A stretch of DNA of 64,000 nt from Paracoccaceae bacterium (lineage in GTDB: Bacteria > Pseudomonadota > Alphaproteobacteria > Rhodobacterales > Rhodobacteraceae), in the NCBI GenBank assembly GCA_012103375.1, contig WLWX01000001.1, positions 434,001-498,000 of the forward strand, given 5' to 3'. The stretch's first letter is position 1; every line of letters starts with the position of its first letter. Below the pieces are notes generated by a model that made no database searches, had not been told where the DNA came from, and saw only the letters and a program-made list of their open reading frames with translations. Shown here piece by piece: positions 56,089 to 64,000 of this stretch. The position numbers and the translations under genes were made by a program.

Positions 56089-57225
56089 TCAGGGCCTGCG
56101 CTGCCCAAACGTATTGATGACTTCCAACCGCTCAAGATTGACGATTGTGGACAGCATCAGGCGATCATGGCTCCAATCGCCGGTTTTCTGGATCGACACC
56201 GCAACAGTCGAAATCAGCAACACCAGCGCGATCATCAGACCAGTGTTAACCGCGCGCGAATATCGCCCGCGCCCGCCATCCAGCATCGCAGTGAAACGTT
56301 GGCGCAGGAATGGCGCAGTCGCTGGCGAATGCCCATCCGTTGCCACCAGCGCCACCCTGGGCACCGCGCCCCAACCGCCCGCACGGCGCGCAAGACTGTC
56401 GCGGCAAACCCGCAGCAGGCATTCGCAATAATCGGCGACATCAAAGCGCCGGGTGGCCAGAACGCGCTGGTCACAGGCCAGTTCGCGCAGGTGTTCGACA
56501 CGGCGCTTCCATAGGAAAAACACCGGGTTCCAGAAAAACAGAGGGCGCAGAAATTCCAGCGCGATCTCCCACTCCAGATCAGAGTGCCGCAGGTGCTGAA
56601 ATTCATGCGCCAGCGCCATCTTCAGGTCAGCGCTGTCGGCCAGCATGGCTGAGGGGATCACGACATACCGCCGCCGCCAGCCACGGGTCGAAAACGGCAC
56701 CGAAACGCGGTCCGACAGCCGCAACTCGACAACGCCAAACCGCCGCCACAGATGGCTGTCGCGGATGATACTGCGCAGGGTGCGGATGTTCAGCGCCAGT
56801 TTTGCGGCGAACCAGACAAACCCGGCAATTAGCGCCGATGCGATGACCATACCGGTTACCGACGACATCGACAGGATTTGCGCACTAAGGGTCGCGCGCA
56901 GATCCATGACCGATTCAAACTCGGTCGGTTTCATGGCGAATCCGCCGTTCAGATATTGCGCCACAACGAAATCCGACACCGAAAGCGAGACACCGGGCGG
57001 AAGCGCACCCGCGCTGAGCATTGCGCCATAGGCAACGACCACGACAGGTGTGAACAGGATCGCAAGGAAAACGCCGTTCAGAAGTGACAGGCGCGCGGTA
57101 TGTGCCCCGCCGAACCCGGCACGGTCCAGCCCGAAGGTGACGGTAAGCCAGCCAAAATAGGCCACGATCAACAGGATATTGGCATTGATATAGGCGTCGA
57201 ATACAGCGCTAGTCTCGATCATCAT
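56089..57225 (-). CDS. M56 family metallopeptidase (BlaR1/MecR1-like, short form)
   Basis: 378-residue membrane protein with four hydrophobic segments (about 12-30, 50-72, 122-145 and near the end). The zinc-protease motif HEFQH is at 207-211, followed by HSDLEWEIALEFLRPLFFWNP and HLRELACDQRVL typical of M56. The length is well below BlaR1 (about 600), so the penicillin-binding sensor domain is missing. The start overlaps the BlaI-like gene stop by 17 bases. Together they should form a membrane-signalled protease-repressor pair with an unknown signal. Confidence 0.87.
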   Translation of the reverse strand: MMIETSAVFDAYINANILLIVAYFGWLTVTFGLDRAGFGGAHTARLSLLNGVFLAILFTPVVVVAYGAMLSAGALPPGVSLSVSDFVVAQYLNGGFAMKPTEFESVMDLRATLSAQILSMSSVTGMVIASALIAGFVWFAAKLALNIRTLRSIIRDSHLWRRFGVVELRLSDRVSVPFSTRGWRRRYVVIPSAMLADSADLKMALAHEFQHLRHSDLEWEIALEFLRPLFFWNPVFFLWKRRVEHLRELACDQRVLATRRFDVADYCECLLRVCRDSLARRAGGWGAVPRVALVATDGHSPATAPFLRQRFTAMLDGGRGRYSRAVNTGLMIALVLLISTVAVSIQKTGDWSHDRLMLSTIVNLERLEVINTFGQRRP

Positions 57226-57625
57226 TCAACCTCCGATCCAGCAACGCTCGAATTTCCTCGATTGCCTCTTCGGACAATTCATCGTCGTCGACCAGTCGCG
57301 CAACCAGCGAGGCCGGCGTGTCATCAAACAGTTTCGCCGACAGGTTCTTGAGCGAGCGTGTCTGATAGGTATCCTTGGTTAAACTGGGCCGGTAAATGAA
57401 GGTTTTGCCGTCCCGCGTACTCGTCACGAACTCCTTATTCTCAAGTATCCGCATGATCGTCGCAGCCGAAGTATAGGCCAGATTGCGCGTCGGCGCGAGG
57501 GCGCCCAGAATATCGCGCACAGAGCCCTGTTCCAGCGACCAAAGCGCGGTCATGAATTCCAGTTCGACCTCGGTCAGGAAGTCGGTTTTCTTTTTTTGCC
57601 GCATCCGGTCCCCGGTTTCGGTCAT
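57209..57625 (-). CDS. BlaI/MecI/CopY family transcriptional repressor
   Basis: 138-residue winged-helix repressor. FLTEVELEFMTALWSLEQGSVRD matches the family start, TSAATIMRILENKEFVTSTRDGKTFIYRP the HTH and wing, and the C-terminus forms the dimerisation helices. The cognate M56 peptidase is the next, overlapping gene and would cleave or control it. No beta-lactamase or copper gene is present nearby, so the regulated target is unknown. Confidence 0.9.
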   Translation of the reverse strand: MTETGDRMRQKKKTDFLTEVELEFMTALWSLEQGSVRDILGALAPTRNLAYTSAATIMRILENKEFVTSTRDGKTFIYRPSLTKDTYQTRSLKNLSAKLFDDTPASLVARLVDDDELSEEAIEEIRALLDRRLNDDRD

Positions 57626-57695
57626 GTCCCCGGCCTTACCCTTAAGGAATCCATCGGATTCGGCAAATGCTCAATTTCGGTGACGCAAGATTAAG

Positions 57696-57974
57696 TCACA
57701 CTTTCCAGAAGCAGAACACGGCCCAGGCGATGGCCAGCCCCAGCGGTCCCCACAGCGGCAGTCCGACCAGCCCAAGCCACGCGAGGAAGATATAGACCGA
57801 CCCCAGAAGCGTGATGAACAACCGGTCGCCGCGCGTCGTCGTCAGCCCCAGTATCCCACGCCGTTCCGCCCCGCCGGGGCGTTTGATTTCCAGCACGGTC
57901 AGCACGCCCATGGCGCTGAAAATGCCGATGAAAACGAATGCGGTCGGCCAAGTCCAGGCCATCCATGTCAGCAT
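57696..57974 (-). CDS. glpU: DUF2160 small membrane protein of the glycerol ABC operon
   Basis: 92-residue protein with three hydrophobic segments, starting MLTWMAWTWPTAFVFIG and containing FWKV at the end. DUF2160 proteins are found in the glycerol transporter operon (glpSTPQUV in Rhizobium leguminosarum), where GlpU is the small membrane component of unclear function. Here it is the last gene, one base after glpQ. Confidence 0.82.
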   Translation of the reverse strand: MLTWMAWTWPTAFVFIGIFSAMGVLTVLEIKRPGGAERRGILGLTTTRGDRLFITLLGSVYIFLAWLGLVGLPLWGPLGLAIAWAVFCFWKV

Positions 57975-57975
57975 A

Positions 57976-58773
57976 TCAAACCCTCCCCAGGGCAAAGCCC
58001 TTGGCGATGTAGTTCCGCACGAAATAGATCACGATGGCACCGGGAATGATCGTCAGCGTCCCGGCGGCGGCCAACAGGCCCAATTCATATCCTGCGCTTG
58101 AGGCCGTCTTGGTCATCGTCGCCGCAATCGGTTTCGCCTCGACCGCCGTCAGGGTTTTGGCCAGTAGCAATTCGACCCAAGAGAACATGAAGCAGAAGAA
58201 TGCCGCAACGCCCACGCCCGCCTTGATCGCAGGCAGGAAGATCGTGACGAAGAAGTGCGGGAAGGAATAGCCGTCGACATAGGCCGTCTCGTCCAGTTCC
58301 TTTGGAACGCCGCCCATGAATCCTTCCAGAATCCATACCGCCAGCGGGATGTTGAACAGGCAGTGGGCGAGGGCGACCGCCAGATGCGTGTCGAACAATC
58401 CGACCGCCGAGTAAAGCTGGAAAAACGGCAGCGCGAACACCGCCGCCGGGGCCATCCGGTTGGTCAGCAGCCAGAAGAACAGATGCTTGTCGCCCAGAAA
58501 CGAAAACCGCGAAAACGCATAGGCCGCCGGCAGCGCCACACAGACCGAGATCACCGTGTTCAGCGACACGTAGAGGATCGAGTTGATATAGCCCCAATAC
58601 CAGGTCGGATCGGTGAAGATCACCCGGTAGTTGTCGAACGTCCAGGTCTGCGGGAACAGGGAAAACCCGCCGATGATTTCTCCGGTTGTCTTGAAGCTCA
58701 TCGCGACCAGCCAATAGATCGGCAGCATCAGGAACAGGATATAGAGGATCGGGATCAGGTTGCGTTTTTTCAT
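57976..58773 (-). CDS. glpQ: glycerol ABC transporter permease
   Basis: 265-residue CUT1-type permease with six membrane segments. The EAA-like loop is DETAYVDGYSFPHFFVTIFLPAIKAG. The N-terminus (MKKRNLIPILYILFLMLPIYWL) and FVRNYIAKGFALGRV at the C-terminus match GlpQ/UgpE-type subunits. It is separated from glpP by a 249-bp gap with a repeat element, unlike the close spacing elsewhere in the operon. Confidence 0.87.
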   Translation of the reverse strand: MKKRNLIPILYILFLMLPIYWLVAMSFKTTGEIIGGFSLFPQTWTFDNYRVIFTDPTWYWGYINSILYVSLNTVISVCVALPAAYAFSRFSFLGDKHLFFWLLTNRMAPAAVFALPFFQLYSAVGLFDTHLAVALAHCLFNIPLAVWILEGFMGGVPKELDETAYVDGYSFPHFFVTIFLPAIKAGVGVAAFFCFMFSWVELLLAKTLTAVEAKPIAATMTKTASSAGYELGLLAAAGTLTIIPGAIVIYFVRNYIAKGFALGRV

Positions 58774-58839
58774 GATGCGACCGCCAGTATTACCACGTTG
58801 GTTTCGCTGTCTGAACGCATCGCCTTCCGCCCAGAATCA

Positions 58840-59000
58840 AGCCTGAAAGGCGCCGGGCGAGCGCCTGTCTGCCCGACGGGCAGGCGCTTTGGATAAGTCA
58901 CCAAACCTTCCAATTGTGGGATGTGCTTGGCCATCATTAAGTGCCCCGAACCAAGGTTGCGGCGCCTCCCCTCAGACAGACGCTCGCCCGGCTTGTGCTT
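58840..59000 (+). repeat. structured intergenic repeat, copy B, inside the glp operon
   Basis: The 249-bp gap between glpP and glpQ holds this copy. Its 42-bp core (58849-58890) differs from copy A (31690-31731) at one position. CGCCCGGCTTGTGC at 58985 lies 136 bases from the core start, the same offset as in copy A. The middle is more diverged. The repeat would be transcribed in the glp mRNA and its hairpin may alter the relative expression of upstream and downstream genes. Confidence 0.65.
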
Positions 59001-59022
59001 TGATTTTTGTCCCATCCCGCCC

Positions 59023-59883
59023 TCAATTCTCGTCTTTGGTCATGATGGTGTAGAACAGCCAGCTGACCAGAAGGGTGATTGCGAAGTAAATCAGGCTCAT
59101 CGCGGCCGCCGGGCCAAGGTCAAACTGACCCAGTGCGATCTTGACCAGATCAATCGACAACAGCGTCGTTGAATTGCCCGGACCACCACCGGTCAGCACG
59201 AAGGGTTCGGTATAGATGTTGAAACTGTCCATGAACCGCAGCAGCACCGCGATGGTCAGCACCCGCTTCATCTTGGGCAGTTGGATATAGCGGAACACCG
59301 ACCAGTTCGACGCCCCGTCAATCTTCGCGGCCTGATAATAGGCGTCGGGGATCGACACCAACCCGGCATAGCTGAGCAGCACCACCAGCGAGGTCCAGTG
59401 CCACACATCCATCGTGATGATCGTCACCCAGGCGGCGAACGGATCCTGCGTCATGTCATAGTTGATGCCCAGGGTGTGGTTCAGGAAATAGCCCAGCAAA
59501 CCGATGTCGGGCAGGGTGAAGATGTTCCACATCGCCCCGACAACGTTCCACGGGATCAGCATCGGCAGGGCCATCGTCACCAGACAGACCGGCACCCAGA
59601 AACCCTTCTTCGGCATCGACAGTGCGATGATGACACCCAAAGGCACCTCGATCAGCAGGATCAGCCCGGTGAACATGAACTGGCGCCCAAGCGCGGCGTG
59701 GAACCGCTCGGACCGCATCAACTGGATGAACCAGTCGAGACCCTGCCAGAAGAACACGTTGTTGCCGAAGGTCTCCTGCACCGAATAATTGACGACCGTC
59801 ATCATCGGGATCAGCGCGTTGAAGGCGACCAGGATGACAACTGGCAAAACGAACAGCCAGGCGCGTTGGTTGACAACTTTCAT
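59023..59883 (-). CDS. glpP: glycerol ABC transporter permease
   Basis: 286-residue CUT1-type permease with six membrane segments (VVNQRAWLFVLPVVILVAFNALIPMM region at the start). The EAA loop is PDAYYQAAKIDGASNWSVFRYIQLPKMK. The first periplasmic loop is long. It is followed by glpQ after the repeat-containing gap. Assignment rests on the gene set around it, which matches the alphaproteobacterial glycerol importer. Confidence 0.87.
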   Translation of the reverse strand: MKVVNQRAWLFVLPVVILVAFNALIPMMTVVNYSVQETFGNNVFFWQGLDWFIQLMRSERFHAALGRQFMFTGLILLIEVPLGVIIALSMPKKGFWVPVCLVTMALPMLIPWNVVGAMWNIFTLPDIGLLGYFLNHTLGINYDMTQDPFAAWVTIITMDVWHWTSLVVLLSYAGLVSIPDAYYQAAKIDGASNWSVFRYIQLPKMKRVLTIAVLLRFMDSFNIYTEPFVLTGGGPGNSTTLLSIDLVKIALGQFDLGPAAAMSLIYFAITLLVSWLFYTIMTKDEN

Positions 59884-59894
59884 AATGCGGCCCC

Positions 59895-60956
59895 CTAAGT
59901 TGCCAGCCAGCCGTCGCGGTAAAGCCGTGTCTGTTCGGGCTTGAACGCCAGATGCACGGTGTCGCCCTGCGCGGGCGGGTCCGCCTCGACAATCGCGTTG
60001 ACGCGGATGTCGCCCAGCATCGCCTCGACCACGTTATGGCGGCCAATGTCGGCGACTTTCCTGACTGTCGCGGGCAGTCCGCTGTCGCTGATCGCGACAT
60101 ACTCGGGCCGCACGCCAATCTCGGGCGTGCCGTCCCGGTCGCCGATCTTTCCTTCCAGCGCCACTTGCGCGCCGTTGAAAAACGCCGCCCCGTCGCGCAC
60201 CTCGGCAGGCAGGACGTTCATACCCGGAGAGCCGATGAAGTGACCCACAAACGTATGCGCGGGCCGTTCGAACAATTCGACCGGCGTGCCGATCTGCACG
60301 ATCAGCCCGTCCTGCATGACAACCACCTGATCGGCGAAGGTCAGCGCCTCGGTCTGGTCGTGGGTGACGTAGATCATCGTTGCCTTCACCCTTTGATGCA
60401 GCTCTTTCAGCTTGGAACGCAGCTTCCACTTCAAATGCGGGTCGATCACGGTCAGCGGTTCGTCAAACATCACCACGTTAACGTCATCACGCACCAGGCC
60501 CCGCCCCATCGAGATCTTCTGCTTGTTGTCGGGCGACAGGTTCGCCGCCCGCACTTTCAGCATGTCGGTCACTTCCAGCATCTCGGCAATCTCGCGCACG
60601 CTTTCGTCCACTTTGGCGGCGGGAATCCCGCGATTGCGCAGCGGGAAGGCGAGGTTGTCGTAAACGCTCATCGTGTCGTAGATCACCGGAAACTGGAACA
60701 CCTGCGCGATGTTGCGCTGATCCGGCGGCAGATGCGTGACGTCCTTGTCATCGAACAGCACCCGGCCTTCGGACGGTTCCAAAAGGCCGGAAATGATGTT
60801 CAGCAAGGTCGATTTCCCGCAGCCCGACGGCCCCAGCAGGGCATAGGCCCCGCCATCGTCCCAGTCGAGGTCGATCATCTTCAGCGCGAATTCATCCTCG
60901 GTGATGGCTTCGGGATCATAGCTGTGGCGCAGCTGGGACAGAGTAATTTTTGCCAT
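59895..60956 (-). CDS. glpT: glycerol ABC transporter ATP-binding protein
   Basis: 353-residue CUT1-type ATPase with Walker A LLGPSGCGKST, Q-loop VFQFPVIYDTMSV, signature LSPDNKQKISMGRG (a variant of LSGGQ), Walker B VVMFDEPLTVID and H-loop VTHDQ. The C-terminal TOBE/MalK-like domain spans about 240-350. The altered signature and the divergent partner (glpS) suggest the heterodimeric ATPase pair seen in GlpST. It lies 12 bases after glpS. Confidence 0.88.
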   Translation of the reverse strand: MAKITLSQLRHSYDPEAITEDEFALKMIDLDWDDGGAYALLGPSGCGKSTLLNIISGLLEPSEGRVLFDDKDVTHLPPDQRNIAQVFQFPVIYDTMSVYDNLAFPLRNRGIPAAKVDESVREIAEMLEVTDMLKVRAANLSPDNKQKISMGRGLVRDDVNVVMFDEPLTVIDPHLKWKLRSKLKELHQRVKATMIYVTHDQTEALTFADQVVVMQDGLIVQIGTPVELFERPAHTFVGHFIGSPGMNVLPAEVRDGAAFFNGAQVALEGKIGDRDGTPEIGVRPEYVAISDSGLPATVRKVADIGRHNVVEAMLGDIRVNAIVEADPPAQGDTVHLAFKPEQTRLYRDGWLAT

Positions 60957-60968
60957 TCCGCGCGCCCC

Positions 60969-62033
60969 TCAGGCCACAATCTGGCCGTCAGGTGCAAAGA
61001 AATAGCACTTGGACGGGTCCATGAAAAACTTATGATCTTCGCCGATCTTATAGGGATGCACGCCGGGGGCCAGTGACACCCAGCTGTCCTCGCCAAAGGT
61101 GAAATGCGCGCTGCTTTCCGAGCCCGAAAGCTCGGTAATTTGCACGGTGCCTTTCACCGGAACATTGTGATCGCCGTGCTTGACCGGCGTGACGTGATTA
61201 GGCCGGATTGCGACCGTATAGATGCCGTCGGCCAATCCGGCCGCTTCGCCCGCCAGCGTCCATTCCACGCCCGCACCCAGCCGCGCCGTCGTTCCCTGTT
61301 TGGTCATCGCTGCCACATTGATCGGCGGGTCCGAGAAGACCTGCGCCGAGGTCAGATCCTGCGGTTCGCGGTAGATCTGCGCCGTCGCGCCGAATTGCGT
61401 CACCCGCCCGTCGTTCATCAGCGCGGTCTTGCCGCCCAGCAACAACGCTTCTTCGGGTTCCGAGGTCGCATAGACGACCACTGCGCCACGCCCGGCGAAC
61501 AGCTCGGGCAGTTGTTCGCGCAATTCCTCTCGCAGTTTGTAATCGAGGTTCGCCAGCGGCTCATCCAGGAACACCGCCCGGCTTTCCTTGGCGATGGCGC
61601 GCGCCAGCGCGGTGCGCTGCTGCTGCCCGCCCGACAGCTCGTGCGGGCGGCGTTTCAGCATCGGGCCCAGTTGCAGGATATCGGCGGCTTCCTGCACGCG
61701 CCCTTCGATTTCCGACTTCGCCATGCCTGCGACCCGAAGGGGGGAGGCGATGTTGTCGAAGACGTTCATATGCGGATAGTTGACGAAAAACTGGTGGACC
61801 AGGCTGATGTTGCGCTTCTGTGTGCTCAGCTTGCTGACATCATTGCCGTCCATGAAGATCTGACCAGAGGCAAGCGGATCCAGCCCCGCCATCAGCTTGA
61901 TCAGCGACGTCTTGCCCGACCCGGTTTGGCCCAACAGGACGTTGAAATGCCCGGTGTCCAGCAGCAGCGACGTCGGTTTTATATGCGTGATCCCCCGCAC
62001 AACCTTGCTGGCATTTTTAAGTTCTACCGTCAT
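60969..62033 (-). CDS. glpS: glycerol ABC transporter ATP-binding protein
   Basis: 354-residue CUT1-type ATPase with Walker A LLGQTGSGKTS, signature LSGGQQQR, Walker B AVFLDEPLANLD and the unusual H-loop YATSEPEE in place of VTHD: the switch histidine is missing. Its partner GlpT has VTHDQ but a degenerate signature, so the two appear complementary as an asymmetric heterodimer. The start at 62033 gives MTVELKNASKVVRG. Three hairpins precede it. Confidence 0.88.
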   Translation of the reverse strand: MTVELKNASKVVRGITHIKPTSLLLDTGHFNVLLGQTGSGKTSLIKLMAGLDPLASGQIFMDGNDVSKLSTQKRNISLVHQFFVNYPHMNVFDNIASPLRVAGMAKSEIEGRVQEAADILQLGPMLKRRPHELSGGQQQRTALARAIAKESRAVFLDEPLANLDYKLREELREQLPELFAGRGAVVVYATSEPEEALLLGGKTALMNDGRVTQFGATAQIYREPQDLTSAQVFSDPPINVAAMTKQGTTARLGAGVEWTLAGEAAGLADGIYTVAIRPNHVTPVKHGDHNVPVKGTVQITELSGSESSAHFTFGEDSWVSLAPGVHPYKIGEDHKFFMDPSKCYFFAPDGQIVA

Positions 62034-62077
62034 GCGTGATCCCGTAGGCCGGGTTTCCCCCCGGCTGCATTGGTGAT

Positions 62078-62164
62078 GCCGGGCTGAAGCCCGGCCTGCG
62101 ATTGCCGACCCCGATTTTAACCGGGATCGGCGGTTGTCTGGTCGCGGTTCTGGGACCGCGACCA
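62078..62164 (-). terminator. three consecutive hairpins between glpV and glpS
   Basis: The intergenic region holds GCCGGGCT/AGCCCGGC (62078-62095), a 10-bp G-U-containing stem with GCCGACCCCG at 62104 and CGGGATCGGC ending near 62131, and a perfect 10-bp stem TGGTCGCGGT/ACCGCGACCA (62139-62164). None is followed by a strong U-tract in the minus-strand RNA. They likely stabilise the glpV message and reduce read-through to the transporter genes. Confidence 0.6.
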
Positions 62165-62179
62165 ACAGGGAGGGTGTGC

Positions 62180-63913
62180 TTACTGGTTCCAGCGTGCGAC
62201 GAGGTCGTCATAGTTGACGGTCTCGCCCTGCGGCTTTTCGTTGTCCAGCGGCGGCTTGGCACCACCGTTGGCAAACCAGTATTCGGCGTCACGCTCTTCA
62301 TTCAGGCGCGGACCGCAACCACCATAGACATTGGCGGCCTCGTCAGCGGCCTGCATCCGGGCCATGGTGATATCCATCTCCTCGGCCAGACGATCCATCG
62401 CCTGCTGAGGGGTGAACGCGCCTGAGTTCACGTCACCGATCTGCTGCCACCAGATTTGCGCCAGCTTGGGATAGTCCGGCACGTTGATGCCGGTTGGCGA
62501 CCATGCGACGCGGTCAGGCGAGCGGTAGAACTCGACCAGACCACCCAGCTTGGGCGCACGTTCGGTGAAGCTTTCGTGGTTCACGGTCGAGTCGCGCATG
62601 AAGGTCAGACCCACGTGGGACTTCTTCACGTCGACCGTCTTGGAGGTCACGAACTGCGCATAAAGCCATGCGGCCTGCGCACGGTCCGACGGCGTGGACT
62701 TGAGGAACGTCCAGCTTCCCACGTCCTGATAGCCAACCTTCTGGCCTTCTTCCCAATAAGGGCCATGCGGGCTGGGTGCCATCCGCCACAGCGGATTGCC
62801 ATCGGCGTCCACCGTGTTGTTGCCTTCCGACTGCGGCTTCACCATGTCGGCGGTGAACGCAGTGTACCAGAAGATCTGCTGGGCCACGTTGCCTTGTGCC
62901 AGTGCGGGTAGCGACTGGTAGAAGTCAAACGACGCCGCACCCGGAGGGGCGTAAGCGCGCAGCCATTCGTCCCACTTGCGGATCGCGTAAACTGCCGCCG
63001 GGCCGTTCGCTGCACCACCGCGCGAAACGCTCGCACCGACCGGGTTACAGGTTCCGGCTTCCATGCGGATGCCCCATTCGTCGATCGGGATGCCGTTCGG
63101 CTCACCCTTCGACCCGGCACCGGCCATCGACAGCCAGGCGTCGGTCATCCGCCAGCCCAGGTCAGGCGCGCGTTTGCCGTAATCCATGTGGCCATAGATC
63201 GTAGTGCCGTCGACCTCCTTCACGTCATTGCTGAAGAAGTCGGCAATGTCCTCGTAAGCCGACCAATTGACCGGAACGCCCAGGTCATAGCCGTATTTGG
63301 CCTTGAAGGCGGCCTGGTTGTCAGCATCGTCGAACCAGTCCTTGCGGAACCAGTAAAGGTTCGCGAACTGCTGGTCGGGCAGTTGGTACAGGTTGCCATC
63401 CGGCCCGGTGGTGAACTGAAGACCCATGAAGTCATCCAGGTCCAGTGTCGGCGATGTTGTCGCCGCCCAGTCACCGGCCATCTGCTCAGTCAGGTTATAG
63501 GCCAGTTGCAGGCGCGAGTGGGTGCCGATCAGATCCGAGTCATTGACGTAGCCGTCATAGAGGTTCCGCTGGGTCTGCATCTGTGTCTGCACAGCCTGCA
63601 CAACCTCGCCTTCACCCAGGATCTGGTGGTTCACCTTGATCCCGGTGATATCCTCGAACGCCTTGGTCAGAACGTCGGATTCGTACCCATGCGTCGGAAT
63701 ACCTTCCGACAATACGTTGATTTCCATACCGGAATACGGTGCGGCGGCGTCAATGAACCACTGCAATTCCGACATTTGTTCGTCTTTGGTCAACGTCGAG
63801 GGCTGGAATTCCTCGTCGATCCATTTCTTCGCTGCTGCCGCATCGGCAAGCGCAGCGTTAGGCCCCGCGATTACGGCCGAAACCGCAACGGCGGAGAGCA
63901 GATACTTACGCAT
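62180..63913 (-). CDS. glpV: glycerol ABC transporter substrate-binding protein
   Basis: 577-residue periplasmic binding protein, longer than most CUT1 binding proteins, as is usual for GlpV. The signal peptide is residues 1-24 (MRKYLLSAVAVSAVIAGPNAA). Motifs include LSEGIPTHGYESDVL, LPDQQFANLYWFRKDWFDD and KWDEWLRAYAPPGAASFDFYQ-type sequence. GGGAGGAGACGAG precedes the start at 63913. It is the first gene of the window's glp operon; in R. leguminosarum the order places glpV last. Regulatory genes (glpR, glpD) would lie beyond the edge. Confidence 0.88.
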   Translation of the reverse strand: MRKYLLSAVAVSAVIAGPNAALADAAAAKKWIDEEFQPSTLTKDEQMSELQWFIDAAAPYSGMEINVLSEGIPTHGYESDVLTKAFEDITGIKVNHQILGEGEVVQAVQTQMQTQRNLYDGYVNDSDLIGTHSRLQLAYNLTEQMAGDWAATTSPTLDLDDFMGLQFTTGPDGNLYQLPDQQFANLYWFRKDWFDDADNQAAFKAKYGYDLGVPVNWSAYEDIADFFSNDVKEVDGTTIYGHMDYGKRAPDLGWRMTDAWLSMAGAGSKGEPNGIPIDEWGIRMEAGTCNPVGASVSRGGAANGPAAVYAIRKWDEWLRAYAPPGAASFDFYQSLPALAQGNVAQQIFWYTAFTADMVKPQSEGNNTVDADGNPLWRMAPSPHGPYWEEGQKVGYQDVGSWTFLKSTPSDRAQAAWLYAQFVTSKTVDVKKSHVGLTFMRDSTVNHESFTERAPKLGGLVEFYRSPDRVAWSPTGINVPDYPKLAQIWWQQIGDVNSGAFTPQQAMDRLAEEMDITMARMQAADEAANVYGGCGPRLNEERDAEYWFANGGAKPPLDNEKPQGETVNYDDLVARWNQ

Positions 63914-64000
63914 CTCGTCTCCTCCCATAGAGTTTGTTCGTGCCGGTGTTCACCGGTCCGTGATACTGGTGTCAGCGGTTTCGCGTTGTCAAACTAAATC

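Noticed and set aside
58770-59015. Possible 81-codon gene between glpP and glpQ
   Set aside because: The frame runs through the structured repeat, and its translation is not conserved with the other repeat copies. Better explained as non-coding repeat.

Overview
The window looks like chromosomal DNA of a marine alphaproteobacterium, most likely a Rhodobacteraceae (Roseobacter-group) species. The evidence is the high GC, three-gene TRAP transporters, CoA-linked methylmalonate-semialdehyde dehydrogenase, a RACo-type corrinoid activase with a separate methyltetrahydrofolate methyltransferase and MetF, and a glpVSTPQU glycerol ABC transporter. No prophage, CRISPR array, rRNA or complete transposase was seen. 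One tRNA gene, tRNA-Gly(CCC), is present.

Layout. 0-4 kb: tightly overlapping operon of CaiB-type CoA transferase (cut by the window edge), enoyl-CoA hydratase, seven-iron-type ferredoxin, dCMP-deaminase-fold enzyme and ketoglutarate-semialdehyde-type dehydrogenase, then a convergent MarR regulator. 4.7-11.7 kb: IclR regulator divergent from an iron alcohol dehydrogenase, a TRAP dctPQM transporter and mmsA. 11.7-21.2 kb: a sugar or sugar-acid locus with ribose-type ABC transporter, RraA-like aldolase, LacI regulator, IlvD/Edd dehydratase, amidohydrolase and sodium symporter. Its ABC ATPase gene is broken by a 218-bp mobile element. 21-31 kb: nonsense-mutated metallophosphoesterase, PhoH, ThrS, MAPEG protein, ArsR-SRPBCC fusion, alpha/beta hydrolase, an element-interrupted SnoaL-like gene, VOC protein and small unknowns. 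31-39 kb: SDR, acetyl-CoA synthetase, zincin-motif protein, YeeE/YedE pair, an unusual FadJ-like protein, an orphan FbpC-like ATPase and the tRNA. 39-48 kb: FAS1 protein, RACo-like activase, P460 cytochrome, MarR regulator with a cysteine tail, a doubly nonsense-mutated secreted protein gene, and the operon of virulence-factor-family protein, MetF and methyltransferase. 48-57.6 kb: Ppx/GppA, RlmE, a second TRAP system, cytochrome c, the third element copy next to a 5'-truncated TPR gene, a frameshifted methyltransferase and a BlaI/M56 pair. 57.7-64 kb: the glycerol ABC operon.

The most notable structural feature is gene decay together with recent mobility. There are three 218-bp copies, identical by eye, of a transposase-less element with 20-bp perfect terminal inverted repeats. 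One broke an ABC ATPase gene, one broke a SnoaL-like gene, and one sits beside a truncated gene and 29 bp upstream of a cytochrome start. Three further genes carry point nonsense or frameshift lesions. A second, older repeat family of about 150 bp with a hairpin has three diverged copies. Several regulators have perfect inverted-repeat operators in their divergent promoters.

The best candidates for new biology are the corrinoid methionine-cycle proteins, two of which share an arginine-rich C-terminal tail, the FadJ-like protein whose dehydrogenase half seems to have lost its catalytic residues, and the deaminase embedded in a CoA-thioester operon. All calls come from reading the sequence and remembered family features. 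No database search was run.
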